NCBI GenBank assembly: GCA_913062625.1
Contig: CAJXWP010000023.1
Span: 1 to 35,839 of the forward strand
Direction of reading: 5' to 3'
Origin: an uncultured Haliea sp.
GTDB taxonomy: Bacteria > Pseudomonadota > Gammaproteobacteria > Pseudomonadales > Halieaceae
Length of the DNA: 35,839 nucleotides
A program made the translations under genes and the position numbers. Position 1 is the stretch's first letter; each line of letters opens with the position of its first letter. The notes beneath the pieces are model-generated. The model did not search any database. It saw only the letters and a list, made by a program, of their open reading frames with translations, and had not been told where the DNA came from. Below, one piece after another: positions 1 to 7,786 of the stretch.

Positions 1-1013
1 GTGGCCAGCATCATGCCACCCTCGCGGTCAAAATTGCCAGTCAGTAGGCTGATCACCATTAGCATCCAGTGTGATGCAAGGCCAAATTCTTGCGTACACA
101 GTCCGATGCGACCGTAAAGCGCCGCTTTTTCTGCCGCACAGTAATCCGTGACTAATTGACGCAATGTCTCTGCGGGGACACCGGTCAAAGAAGCCGTACT
201 TTCTGGCGTGTAATTGGCCACTGCTGCACGCAGTCCGTCAACGTTCTCGATGTAATCTGACAAATGTTCTAACCGTATGTCATTTCTTTCAAATACAGTG
301 TTTGCAAAGGCCATCAAAAAATAAGCATCGGTGCCTGGCTTAATAAATAGATGCTGATCGGCCGCCTCTGCAGTGGCCGTGCGGCGTGGATCAATCACCA
401 CACACTTGCCGCCACGTTGTTGAATACCTTTCATGGCACCTTTAACGTCCGGCGTGCCCAAAATGCTGCCCTGCGAGACAAGAGGGTTTGCCCCCATACA
501 GATAAACATATCTGTGCGCGATAAATCTGGAACGGGGAACAACCACTCGTGACCAATTAATCCCCAGCACACACGCTGCTGTGGCATTTGATCGACGGTG
601 CCGGCAGAGAAAAAACGCTCTGTTCCAATTGCAGTCATTAGTGCTTGCAAATAGACACCTGCGGCAAAGTCATGCCCGAGTGGGTTGCCAACATAGATCG
701 ACAGTGCATCTTTGCCATGTGTATCGCGAATGTGAGAGAACTTCGCGGCAATGGTATCAAGTGCTTCATCCCACGAGATTTCCTGCCAGCCATCTGGAGT
801 TTTCTTTACCGGGTGGCGTAAGCGCTCGGTATCTTCATAGATATAGTTGAACGCCTGTGACTTGGCGCACACATAGCCTTTTGAGCGATGATCGTTAGGG
901 TCGCCTTTTATCGACACGATTTTCTTTTCATCGCGATCCACTTGCATGATCAGGCCACAGCAGGCTTCGCAGGTAGGACAAATTCTTCGCAGCGTCTCAA
1001 TATTATTAGACAT
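1..1013 (-). CDS. Molybdopterin oxidoreductase, DMSO reductase family (3' end outside window)
   Basis: The 337 visible residues are the N-terminal part of a molybdenum bis-MGD enzyme; the gene runs off the left edge with no stop. An N-terminal [4Fe-4S] cluster motif is visible as CPTCEACC near residue 12, with a fourth Cys in the GYVCAKS stretch near residue 49, followed by family-typical segments such as GANPLVSQGS and VIDPRRT. Where a catalytic Cys or Sec would be expected the sequence reads AGTVDQMPQQ, so neither residue is obvious and the substrate cannot be named. No twin-arginine signal is seen, so a cytoplasmic location is likely. The ATG at 1013 lies inside the end of the TetR gene (8-nt overlap), so the two are probably translationally coupled. 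It is clearly related to, but not identical with, the divergent molybdoenzyme at 1796-3982. Confidence 0.9.
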   Translation of the reverse strand, partial: MSNNIETLRRICPTCEACCGLIMQVDRDEKKIVSIKGDPNDHRSKGYVCAKSQAFNYIYEDTERLRHPVKKTPDGWQEISWDEALDTIAAKFSHIRDTHGKDALSIYVGNPLGHDFAAGVYLQALMTAIGTERFFSAGTVDQMPQQRVCWGLIGHEWLFPVPDLSRTDMFICMGANPLVSQGSILGTPDVKGAMKGIQQRGGKCVVIDPRRTATAEAADQHLFIKPGTDAYFLMAFANTVFERNDIRLEHLSDYIENVDGLRAAVANYTPESTASLTGVPAETLRQLVTDYCAAEKAALYGRIGLCTQEFGLASHWMLMVISLLTGNFDREGGMMLA

Positions 1014-1671
1014 CTTTAATCCTTTTTATATTTTTCACGGGACCGGCGCGCAACAATAATTGCTCCATAACAAAGGGCAATAAACTGTGTCCGGCCGGTG
1101 GGGAGTTTCGCAGTACTAGCTCAATACGGCGCGTGTGCTCACTACTTAGGTGCTGTAATTCAGGGGCAACCAAGGCACCAATATCGTCGCCATAGGCTTC
1201 GGCTAATATACAATCCATAACAATGGCTTGGCTCAATATGGAAGATGTGCTGCTTAATTCCGTCGCTTCAAGACGAGCCTCTTCGAGCACTCCTACAAGT
1301 TGTGCTTGTATTCGCAGCCATTCGCTAGAGACCCGTCGACTTTCACCGACCAATTTGGCTATTTGAGGGTATAAGCCAAAGTGAGCCTGAACTTGCGACA
1401 CCCATTGTCTGACTTTACCTCGCCAATCAGGCGCCGTTAAATGCAATGTCAGTCTGGCTAACACCAGCTCGGATACGCCTAGCAATAGATCATCACGGTT
1501 TTGTATGTGTGTGTACAAGGACATTGGTGCGACATTCAGTTCTCGGGCAACACCGTTTACGGAAACTTCCGAGACGCCGCTTTCCAGTAGGCTTAGGGCC
1601 GCCAAAAGTACCTGCTCGCGAGACAGTCGTGCCGGCCGACCCCGCTTTACAAGTGCTGCGTTACTGGCCAT
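1006..1671 (-). CDS. TetR/AcrR-family transcriptional regulator
   Basis: A 221-aa protein of usual TetR length. The N-terminal helix-turn-helix spans roughly residues 17-65 and includes SVNGVARELNVAPMSLYTHI, a typical TetR recognition helix with the conserved LYxH. The C-terminal domain is a helical ligand-binding domain without recognisable specificity. Its 3' end overlaps the start of the molybdoenzyme at 1013, and its 5' end faces the second molybdoenzyme across a palindrome-rich gap. Local control of both enzyme genes and of itself is the obvious inference. The ligand is unknown. Confidence 0.9.
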   Translation of the reverse strand: MASNAALVKRGRPARLSREQVLLAALSLLESGVSEVSVNGVARELNVAPMSLYTHIQNRDDLLLGVSELVLARLTLHLTAPDWRGKVRQWVSQVQAHFGLYPQIAKLVGESRRVSSEWLRIQAQLVGVLEEARLEATELSSTSSILSQAIVMDCILAEAYGDDIGALVAPELQHLSSEHTRRIELVLRNSPPAGHSLLPFVMEQLLLRAGPVKNIKRIKDV

Positions 1672-1691
1672 GCCTCACCTCTAGGTTGCTC

Positions 1692-1750
1692 TGATATCGC
1701 TATCACTTGATTTAGCGTATAGCATACGGTAATGTTTCCAGCTGCAGCTG
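1692..1750. promoter_or_regulatory. Candidate TetR operators between divergent genes
   Basis: Three inverted repeats lie in the 125-bp gap between the TetR start and the molybdoenzyme start: TGATA-TCGC-TATCA at 1692-1705, CGTAT-AGC-ATACG at 1716-1728, and the perfect palindrome CAGCTGCAGCTG at 1739-1750. Short palindromes between a TetR gene and its divergent target are the usual operator arrangement. Which of the three is used cannot be told from one sequence. Confidence 0.45.
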
Positions 1751-1795
1751 TCAAGCGACCTTAGCGTCGTCGGCCCTAAACTGAGGATGCCAAAA

Positions 1796-3982
1796 ATGGT
1801 CACCACAAAGCGTACGTTTTGTTCCCTCTGTGAATCTTTCTGCGGCCTTGAAGTCGACGTAGAAAACAACACGATCGTCGACATCCGGCCAGACAACGAC
1901 CATGTTGTGAGCCAGGGTTATGCGTGTGTTAAAGGCATTAAATTTGATTCGGTGCAACACAGTCCAGATCGCATAACAGAACCACAGAAACGTGTGGGTA
2001 ACGAATGGCAATCGATTAGCTGGGACCAAGCCTTAACAGAGATTGCCGATAAAATGGCAGGTCTTAAGCGCGACCATGGGGCGCAATCGGTCAGCCACTT
2101 TGTGGGAGCTCCCGGTGGTGCGAACTTACTGGCACCCGTATTCAGGGGTGAACTTTACAAAGCACTGGGCTCAAATCGCATGTACGGTACAGGCACCTGC
2201 GACACTATGAATAAATTTCGCGTCAACGGCGACATGTATGGCTCACCGATGCGGCTGGCCTATCCGGACGTCGACCATACCCAGTTCATGATGGTGCTTG
2301 GCGCCAATCCCCTTATTTCTGGCAATACTCTTTATCACCTGCCCCGCTCGCGTGAACGTTTTGGAGATGTTATTGAGCGCGGGGGTCGCGTTGTATTTAT
2401 TAATCCGCGGCGAATCGAGAGTGCGAGTAACGCCGAACACGTATTTATCCGCCCTGATACCGACGTGTATTTCTTGGCGGCCTTCTGCAATGAGATCATT
2501 CAGCGCGACGCAGTTGCACATGAGCGCATCGAAAGAACTATGAAGAACTTCGAGGCACTAAAACAAACTGTATCGCCATGGACGCCAGAGCGACAGGCAA
2601 AGGTTACGGGTATTTCTGCGTCTGTCCTGACTGAGCTGGTAGACAGCTATCTGAGTGCGGGCGCTGCGGCATTGAATATGGCAACCGGCGTTAATCAGGG
2701 CCGCAGTGGCACATTGTGTTATTGGCTGCTGGAGTCGATTAGTGCTATTTCTGGTAACTTCGACCGCAAAGGTGGCAACTTGATCGGTGAGGGTATTATT
2801 GATTTTGCAAGCCAAGCAAAAGATGACCCTCAAATGAAGCTGGGCTTTCATCGCGAAGATGATCTCCCTACTGTCAGTGGGCAGCAGGCTGCGGGTATGG
2901 TTGCCGATGACATTCTCAATGGACATGTGCGAGGCATGATCGTTGAGGCATCAAACCCTTTGCTAGCATGTGGCAATCCCGATGGACGCTTGCAGCGGGC
3001 GATGAGCGACTTGGAACTGCTGGTCAGCGTAGATTTATTTCGTAACGAGACAGGTAATCTTGCGCACTACATATTGCCGGCAACCACTTGGATGGAACGT
3101 AGCGGCATGCCCTATGCTCTGCAGTCCTTTGTCGGCTGCACGGCAACTCCGTACTTGTATGCGTCCGGACCTGCGCTGGAGCCACCTTCCGGAGTGCGAC
3201 ACGAATGGTGGATTTATGTGCGTCTGGCAGACAAGCTAGGCGTCACCCTTTTTAACAACAAATTTATGAGTGGATTCATCAAGCTTGCAGCAAAGCTTGC
3301 CTATACACCCTTTGAGTTTATCAAGGTGCCAGAATTGATAATCAATGGGATGCTGAAGAAAGCCGGCCAACCCGGCCTTAAAACGATGCTGAAAGACCAC
3401 CCCCACGGCATTCGTCTGCCTGATAATGAGGGCGATAATTTTCTGGGCACTGACAGGGTGCTGACAGAAGACGGTTTGGTTAACCTTGCACCGCAGCCGT
3501 ATGTAGAAAGGTTTAACAGCGCTATCGAGGGGCTCTATCAGGAAGAGTTAAATAGCTTGGGTAAAATGAAGCTGATTGGCAAGCGTGAGGTTAAACGCAT
3601 GAACAGCTCGTCTGCGAACTCTCCACGACTGGTGAAGGACAACACAAACTATGCGTATCTCAGCCTGGAAGATGCCGACCGCATAGGAATTAACGCGTTG
3701 GAGCTAGTGGATGTTACATCGAAGTTTGGAAAAATAACTATTCCCGCAAAAATCACTGATGAAATGATGCCTGGCACTGTGGCTATTCCGCAGTGCTGGG
3801 GGCACCGCGATGCAGATGGCTTGCGGCATGCGCAGCAACACCCGGGAGTAAACTCAAATTTGCTCGCAGGCGACGGACGCGACAATATCGAAGAGCTGTC
3901 GGGAATGTCTCACTTGTCAGGTATTATCGTCGATATTGTAAAATCGCTCGCTGCCGGTGATGCCGTTGAGCGTCAACGCTAG
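1796..3982 (+). CDS. Molybdopterin oxidoreductase, DMSO reductase family
   Basis: A complete 728-aa bis-MGD molybdoenzyme. The [4Fe-4S] motif FCSLCESFCG lies near residues 8-17, with the fourth Cys in GYACVKG near residue 45. Family-typical segments GANPLISGNTLY and FINPRRIE follow, and the C-terminal molybdopterin-dinucleotide-binding domain is near residues 610-720. At the usual metal-ligand region the sequence is GTGTCDTMNKF; whether this Cys ligates molybdenum cannot be decided here. There is no signal peptide. An upstream ATG at 1787 is in frame, but GAGG at 1783-1786 abuts it directly, whereas it sits 9 nt before the ATG at 1796, so 1796 is preferred. The gene is transcribed away from the TetR gene and the other molybdoenzyme. 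No electron-transfer subunit is adjacent, so the redox partner is unknown. Confidence 0.9.
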   Translation: MVTTKRTFCSLCESFCGLEVDVENNTIVDIRPDNDHVVSQGYACVKGIKFDSVQHSPDRITEPQKRVGNEWQSISWDQALTEIADKMAGLKRDHGAQSVSHFVGAPGGANLLAPVFRGELYKALGSNRMYGTGTCDTMNKFRVNGDMYGSPMRLAYPDVDHTQFMMVLGANPLISGNTLYHLPRSRERFGDVIERGGRVVFINPRRIESASNAEHVFIRPDTDVYFLAAFCNEIIQRDAVAHERIERTMKNFEALKQTVSPWTPERQAKVTGISASVLTELVDSYLSAGAAALNMATGVNQGRSGTLCYWLLESISAISGNFDRKGGNLIGEGIIDFASQAKDDPQMKLGFHREDDLPTVSGQQAAGMVADDILNGHVRGMIVEASNPLLACGNPDGRLQRAMSDLELLVSVDLFRNETGNLAHYILPATTWMERSGMPYALQSFVGCTATPYLYASGPALEPPSGVRHEWWIYVRLADKLGVTLFNNKFMSGFIKLAAKLAYTPFEFIKVPELIINGMLKKAGQPGLKTMLKDHPHGIRLPDNEGDNFLGTDRVLTEDGLVNLAPQPYVERFNSAIEGLYQEELNSLGKMKLIGKREVKRMNSSSANSPRLVKDNTNYAYLSLEDADRIGINALELVDVTSKFGKITIPAKITDEMMPGTVAIPQCWGHRDADGLRHAQQHPGVNSNLLAGDGRDNIEELSGMSHLSGIIVDIVKSLAAGDAVERQR

Positions 3983-4166
3983 CTCAGGTTATGTCGCGGT
4001 TCCAATGACGTAGAGAGGATCATTAGCGAAGCCTCATTCTTTGCTTGCCTGTGTCTGACGCTGCACGCCCCAGATGGTATGATGTCCTCCAAGCGCTAAC
4101 CACCTCAACAAAGTCAAGTGTTGGATAAGTAGGGCTTGATAACAGTATTTTCTTAGCCCCTTTGAG

Positions 4167-4484
4167 GTGAGTTTGAATAGCCAAATAGCTGAGCTACTTA
4201 TTGATATCGAGGCGCAGCTACGCCAGCTTGGGCAGTGGGATAAAGTGCCTCCTGAGGCCAGTGCTCTTGCCTCAAACCAGCCTTTCTGCGTGGATACCCT
4301 GCGACTACCACAGTGGTTGCAGTTTGTCTTTTTGCCCACTCTCTATGCAATGCTGGAGGAGGCGCAAGAGCTGCCTCAGGGCTGCGGTATTGCGCCGATG
4401 GCAGAAGAATACTTTCGCGGGACCGGCCTTTTTAGTAACGAATTGGTGGCGACTTTAGTGAGAGTAGACGAGTTGTTATCTTAG
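4167..4484 (+). CDS. yqcC: YqcC family protein (DUF446)
   Basis: A 105-aa protein matching the small helical YqcC family in length and in its conserved core, including QPFCVDTLRLPQWLQFVFLP and the later GIAPMAEEYF. The family's biochemical role is not established; in enterobacteria the gene sits beside the tRNA pseudouridine synthase gene truC, which is not adjacent here. The start is taken as GTG at 4167; a TTG at 4173 is also in frame, and neither has a well-spaced ribosome binding site. No signal peptide or membrane segment is visible. Confidence 0.8.
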   Translation: MSLNSQIAELLIDIEAQLRQLGQWDKVPPEASALASNQPFCVDTLRLPQWLQFVFLPTLYAMLEEAQELPQGCGIAPMAEEYFRGTGLFSNELVATLVRVDELLS

Positions 4485-4594
4485 CGAATGCTATGTCAGA
4501 AGAGTGTGTCTCGATAGTATTTGGGTCTAGCTGACCTCCATCCTGAAGTATGGTAACGTCCGCGTACTAGGTAAAATTTTTTACGAAGTTGAAT

Positions 4595-5152
4595 ATGCAT
4601 ACGAAAAGTCTTGTCAAATTTGTGCCCACGTTTCTTGTTATACGTCTTAGGCTCAGTGTTTTGAACTCAATGCTACTAGCAGTGCTTTTTTGTCTGCCCC
4701 TTTGGGTGCAAGCTGACGGCGCGGTTGTAGGGCAGGAAGCGCCTGCCGTACGTTTGCCTGCATTGTCTAGTGGCGAAGACGTGAGCCTTGATTCATTGCG
4801 CGGTAAAGTTGTCTATCTGGATTTTTGGGCTTCCTGGTGCGGCCCCTGCCGAGTCTCCTTTCCTATTCTAGAGGCACTGGCCAGCGAGTTGGGTCCCAGT
4901 GGTTTTGAGGTGCTGGCCATCAATGTTGATGAAGTGGAAGCGGATGCGCAAGAATTCCTATCTGAAGTTCCAGTGAGTTATCTTGTGGTGCGTGATGCTA
5001 AGGGTGTCTCGCCGCAAGCTTACGGGATTCTGGGGATGCCTACGGGTTATCTTATCGACCGAGAGGGTGTCGTTCGCGAGATACATCAGGGCTTTCGAAA
5101 AAGTGACGGTGATCAACTGCGAACCGAAATAGTTAAGTTGCTCGGAGAATAA
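4595..5152 (+). CDS. TlpA-like exported thioredoxin-fold protein
   Basis: A 185-aa member of the TlpA/ResA group. A hydrophobic N-terminal segment near residues 22-40 ends in QADG, consistent with a cleaved signal peptide or a membrane anchor, so it should act in the periplasm. The active site WCGPC is at residues 81-85, and the cis-proline loop GMPTGY is near the C terminus. These proteins reduce or exchange disulfides on specific periplasmic partners. A TTG at 4589 is in frame, but the ATG at 4595 sits 6 nt after GAAG and is preferred. It is first in a tight operon with a DUF4266 lipoprotein, a DUF3570 protein and an ApbE-type transferase. The two C-terminal cysteines of the next gene product are a plausible target (inference). 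Confidence 0.9.
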   Translation: MHTKSLVKFVPTFLVIRLRLSVLNSMLLAVLFCLPLWVQADGAVVGQEAPAVRLPALSSGEDVSLDSLRGKVVYLDFWASWCGPCRVSFPILEALASELGPSGFEVLAINVDEVEADAQEFLSEVPVSYLVVRDAKGVSPQAYGILGMPTGYLIDREGVVREIHQGFRKSDGDQLRTEIVKLLGE

Positions 5153-5157
5153 CCATC

Positions 5158-5364
5158 GTGAAATATCTGACGGGACTTTTATTGGCTATCGTGCTTTGCG
5201 GTTGTGAAACAGTGCAGCCGTGGGAGCGTGGTATCCTCTCAAAAGATGAAATGCAGTGGCAGTCCAATGTGATGGAATCGCGATTGCGTAATCAGGTTTA
5301 TGCCAGCAAGGAAGGCTCGTCTGGCGGCCCGGGAGCGGCTGGTGGCGGCTGTGGGTGTAACTGA
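5158..5364 (+). CDS. DUF4266 small lipoprotein
   Basis: A 68-aa protein with a signal sequence and lipobox LCGC, lipidated Cys at residue 16, followed by Glu, which favours the outer membrane. The mature part holds a PWERGILSK segment and a helical stretch, then a Gly-rich tail ending GGGCGCN. The whole pattern is typical of DUF4266, a family of unknown function. The GTG start lies 5 nt after the TlpA stop; GGAGA inside the end of the TlpA gene provides a ribosome binding site at 9 nt. Its stop TGA overlaps the ATG of the DUF3570 gene by one base, so coupled translation is likely. The terminal Cys-Gly-Cys could be a redox or metal site, but nothing in the sequence proves it. Confidence 0.85.
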   Translation: MKYLTGLLLAIVLCGCETVQPWERGILSKDEMQWQSNVMESRLRNQVYASKEGSSGGPGAAGGGCGCN

Positions 5365-6524
5365 TGGCATCGCGTCAGGACGATCTTAATAAGACACTTG
5401 TCGCGCTCACATCGAGCGCGTTTTTGCTGCCTGCTTATCAGAGCGCTATGGCCGATGCGCCGCCGGAGTTTACTGAAATAGGCACGCGCTATAGTAAATA
5501 TAAGGAAGACGACATCTCCGCCAAAAAGGCCTTCGGGGGTCGCAGTGAGCGCTATGACATTGATGTCGCCCAGTTTTATTTATTGGCACCGGTGTCAGAT
5601 GATTGGTCTGTCGCTTTGGATGTAAGTTGGGAGGACATGAGTGGCGCATCGCCCTGGTTTGTTGGCGAGAGTATCGAGGCTGATGACGCAAAGGTCATTA
5701 TGAGCGGCGCCAGTATTGAGGATACGCGCACTGAAGTCAGTGTGACGACTCGGTATTATTTTGATAGCGGTAATGCAGGATTCAACTACACGTATTCCGA
5801 TGAAGATGACTACGAATCCAAGGCGCTGAGCTTAGATGGGTCCATTAACAGTGAAGACGGGCTGACCACTTACAGCGCCGCAGTTAGCGCCTCTGATGAT
5901 GACATCACGCCGACGCAGGGCGCCTATCCGACCAACACCTTGGACGCTACTAAGGATGTCCGCTCTGCCTGGCTAGGCGTGACACAGATTGTTAGCAAAC
6001 GTGCCCTGGTACGTTTTGGACTGAGTTATACCTACCGCGACGGTTTTCTAACGGACCCTTACAAGTATCTGGACGATCGCCCGGATGAACGTAAAGAGTG
6101 GACTGTCAGTGCAGGTTACCGCTACTTCCTCGAGGAGCCAAACGCGGCGTTACATGTGGATTACCGGTATTTTGACGATGATTGGGGCATCGCATCACAG
6201 ACGGTTGACGTTGCCTGGGTGCAGACCTTTAAGGACACAACGGTGTCGCCCTTTATCCGCTACTACAGTCAGGATGAGGCGGATTTTTTCTCTAATATAG
6301 ATTATGAAGACACTGATTATTTTTCAGATGACTATCGGTTGTCGGCGTTCGGAGCCTTTTCTTATGGCTTGCGCCTGAGTCATGAGATTGGTAACTGGTC
6401 AATCAACGCTGACGCAGAACGCTATCAAACCGACGAGAGCTGGGGGGTATACGGCGGAGAAGAATCTCCAGGACTGGTGGAGTTTTGGCGCTATGGTGTG
6501 GGACTGAACTACGCCTTCAAATAG
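5364..6524 (+). CDS. DUF3570 exported beta-rich protein
   Basis: A 386-aa DUF3570 family protein of unknown function. The first 30 residues look like a signal peptide with likely cleavage after AMA. The rest alternates short aromatic and polar strands (for example RVELGR-like, VSAGYRY, VDYRYFDDD, VGLNYAFK), as expected of an outer-membrane beta-barrel, although the last residue is Lys after Phe. Two SGAS motifs stand out at residues 93-96 (preceded by EDM) and 114-117. They resemble the [ST]-G-A-[ST] core at which ApbE enzymes attach FMN in NqrB, NqrC and RnfG, and an ApbE-type gene follows 13 nt downstream. Flavinylation of this protein is an inference. It overlaps the lipoprotein gene by one base. 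Confidence 0.85.
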   Translation: MASRQDDLNKTLVALTSSAFLLPAYQSAMADAPPEFTEIGTRYSKYKEDDISAKKAFGGRSERYDIDVAQFYLLAPVSDDWSVALDVSWEDMSGASPWFVGESIEADDAKVIMSGASIEDTRTEVSVTTRYYFDSGNAGFNYTYSDEDDYESKALSLDGSINSEDGLTTYSAAVSASDDDITPTQGAYPTNTLDATKDVRSAWLGVTQIVSKRALVRFGLSYTYRDGFLTDPYKYLDDRPDERKEWTVSAGYRYFLEEPNAALHVDYRYFDDDWGIASQTVDVAWVQTFKDTTVSPFIRYYSQDEADFFSNIDYEDTDYFSDDYRLSAFGAFSYGLRLSHEIGNWSINADAERYQTDESWGVYGGEESPGLVEFWRYGVGLNYAFK

Positions 6525-6537
6525 AGTTGGGTTTTGG

Positions 6538-7470
6538 ATGGGCCGCATTGAACACCGTTTTAAAGCCATGGGTGGCCCTTGCTGCTTGCGGTTGGATGCC
6601 AACGATGACGTGATGGCAAAGAGAGCCATCGCAGCCGCTGTTGCAGAGGTGGTCCGCCTTGAAAAAAAATACAGTCGTTACCTTGACGACTCCTTAACCA
6701 GTCAAATCAACCGCGCCGCCGGCGCGGGCGTACCCGTCCCCATTGATCATGAAACGTCAGCCTTGCTCAGCTACGCCAATACCGTGTGGGAGGAAAGTCA
6801 GGGGTTGTTTGATTTAACATCCGGTGTGCTTCGCTTGGCATGGGATTTCAAGTCCGGTCGTTGCCCCAATCAGCTGGAAATTGATGCTCTGTTGCCGTTG
6901 GTGGGGTGGGATTTAGTCCAGCGTGAGGAGGGCAGCGTGTATCTACCCAGGGCGGGAATGGAATTGGACTTCGGTGGTTGCGTGAAGGAGTACGCCGCCG
7001 ATAGTGCCGCCATGCAACTGCGGCGCTCCGGGGTTACGTCTGGCCTGATCGATCTGGCCGGCGACATGGCGGCCTTTGGCACGCCGCAAGGTAATGTCAG
7101 CGGGACCTCAGGGTGGCCGGTAGGCATTCGGCACCCGGTTGAAAAAGACAAGGCGGTGGCTGGCGTAAATCTACCTGAAGGAGGGCTCGCCAGCAGTGGC
7201 GACTACGAGCGTTGCCTGCACATCGATGGAAAACGTTACGGTCATATTTTGCACCCGCACACGGGTTGGCCTGTGCAAGGCCTTATTGCTGTTAGTGTAC
7301 TGGCGGCGCAATGCATTGTGGCAGGCAGCTCGGCTACTATTGCCATGTTAAAACCAGCTGATGAGGCGTTGGACTGGCTGGATAACTTGGGCTTACCGTG
7401 GCTGGCGATAGATGTCGACCTCAACTGTCATGGCAGTTTAGTGGCTTCGCAGCAGCTTAGCCCAGGGTAG
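6538..7470 (+). CDS. apbE: ApbE-type FAD:protein FMN transferase
   Basis: A 310-aa ApbE family protein. ApbE enzymes move FMN from FAD to a Ser or Thr of a target protein using magnesium. Family segments are visible: FKAMGGPC (8-15), FDLTSGVLRLAW (91-102), DFGGCVKEYAAD (144-155), LIDLAGDMAAFG (170-181) and SSGDYERC followed by HILHPHTGWPV (219-246). Two oddities: no signal peptide or lipobox precedes the domain, unlike the exported enzymes, and the metal-binding D-x-x-x-T motif reads GSSAT at 263-267, so the usual Asp is Gly while Thr is kept. It may be a cytoplasmic subfamily dedicated to the DUF3570 product. It is the last gene of the four-gene operon. Confidence 0.88.
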   Translation: MGRIEHRFKAMGGPCCLRLDANDDVMAKRAIAAAVAEVVRLEKKYSRYLDDSLTSQINRAAGAGVPVPIDHETSALLSYANTVWEESQGLFDLTSGVLRLAWDFKSGRCPNQLEIDALLPLVGWDLVQREEGSVYLPRAGMELDFGGCVKEYAADSAAMQLRRSGVTSGLIDLAGDMAAFGTPQGNVSGTSGWPVGIRHPVEKDKAVAGVNLPEGGLASSGDYERCLHIDGKRYGHILHPHTGWPVQGLIAVSVLAAQCIVAGSSATIAMLKPADEALDWLDNLGLPWLAIDVDLNCHGSLVASQQLSPG

Positions 7471-7506
7471 AGCCCCTCGGTCAGGTGCAGCCTGATTCCG
7501 ATACGC

Positions 7507-7701
7507 TTAATGCAATATGCGATCCGGTTGCATCTCGATCTGTAAATCCTTGGTTTGATCTGAAGTAGTCGCTTCCTGCTGTTGCATATGATTGCGCAGA
7601 CGTCCAACTACGCTGGTCATAACATCAATGGTCTGGCTAAGTTGATCTAATGCTATCAGGATGCCTTCTATTTCGGACGGTTTTTTATCACTGCGTGCCA
7701 T
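7507..7701 (-). CDS. Small hypothetical protein downstream of nrdB
   Basis: A 64-aa polar protein with no recognised domain. The central part, roughly residues 10-43, is an amphipathic heptad-like helix (ILIALDQLSQTIDVMTSVVG), so a coiled-coil or oligomerising role is possible. GAGGA lies 8 nt before the ATG, which together with co-orientation behind nrdB supports a real gene. It begins 85 nt after the nrdB stop, separated by a strong stem-loop. A weak hairpin without a T-run lies beyond its stop, at about 7481-7495. Confidence 0.6.
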   Translation of the reverse strand: MARSDKKPSEIEGILIALDQLSQTIDVMTSVVGRLRNHMQQQEATTSDQTKDLQIEMQPDRILH

Positions 7702-7748
7702 GCGAGATTCCTCAGTGAAAGCTGTTTCTCAACATCTACTTTTTGTAT

Positions 7749-7778
7749 GGCGGTCACCTGCCTGTCAGGTTGACCGCC
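7749..7778. repeat. Strong stem-loop between nrdB and the 64-aa gene
   Basis: GGCGGTCA (7749-7756) pairs with TGACCGCC (7771-7778), and CCTG/CAGG extends the stem with a single bulge, giving about 12 bp around a 5-nt loop. No T-run follows on either strand, so it is not a classical terminator. It starts 9 nt beyond the nrdB stop and may protect the mRNA end or lower expression of the downstream small gene. Confidence 0.6.
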
Positions 7779-7786
7779 TGCGTATG

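Noticed and set aside
581-850. Plus-strand open frame of 89 codons
   Set aside because: It lies antisense inside the molybdoenzyme gene, whose frame has clear motifs; the frame's product shows no family features.
5101-5160. RiPP precursor reading of the small Gly/Cys-ending gene that starts at 5158
   Set aside because: The product has a clear lipobox and DUF4266 pattern, and no modification enzyme of a known RiPP class lies nearby.
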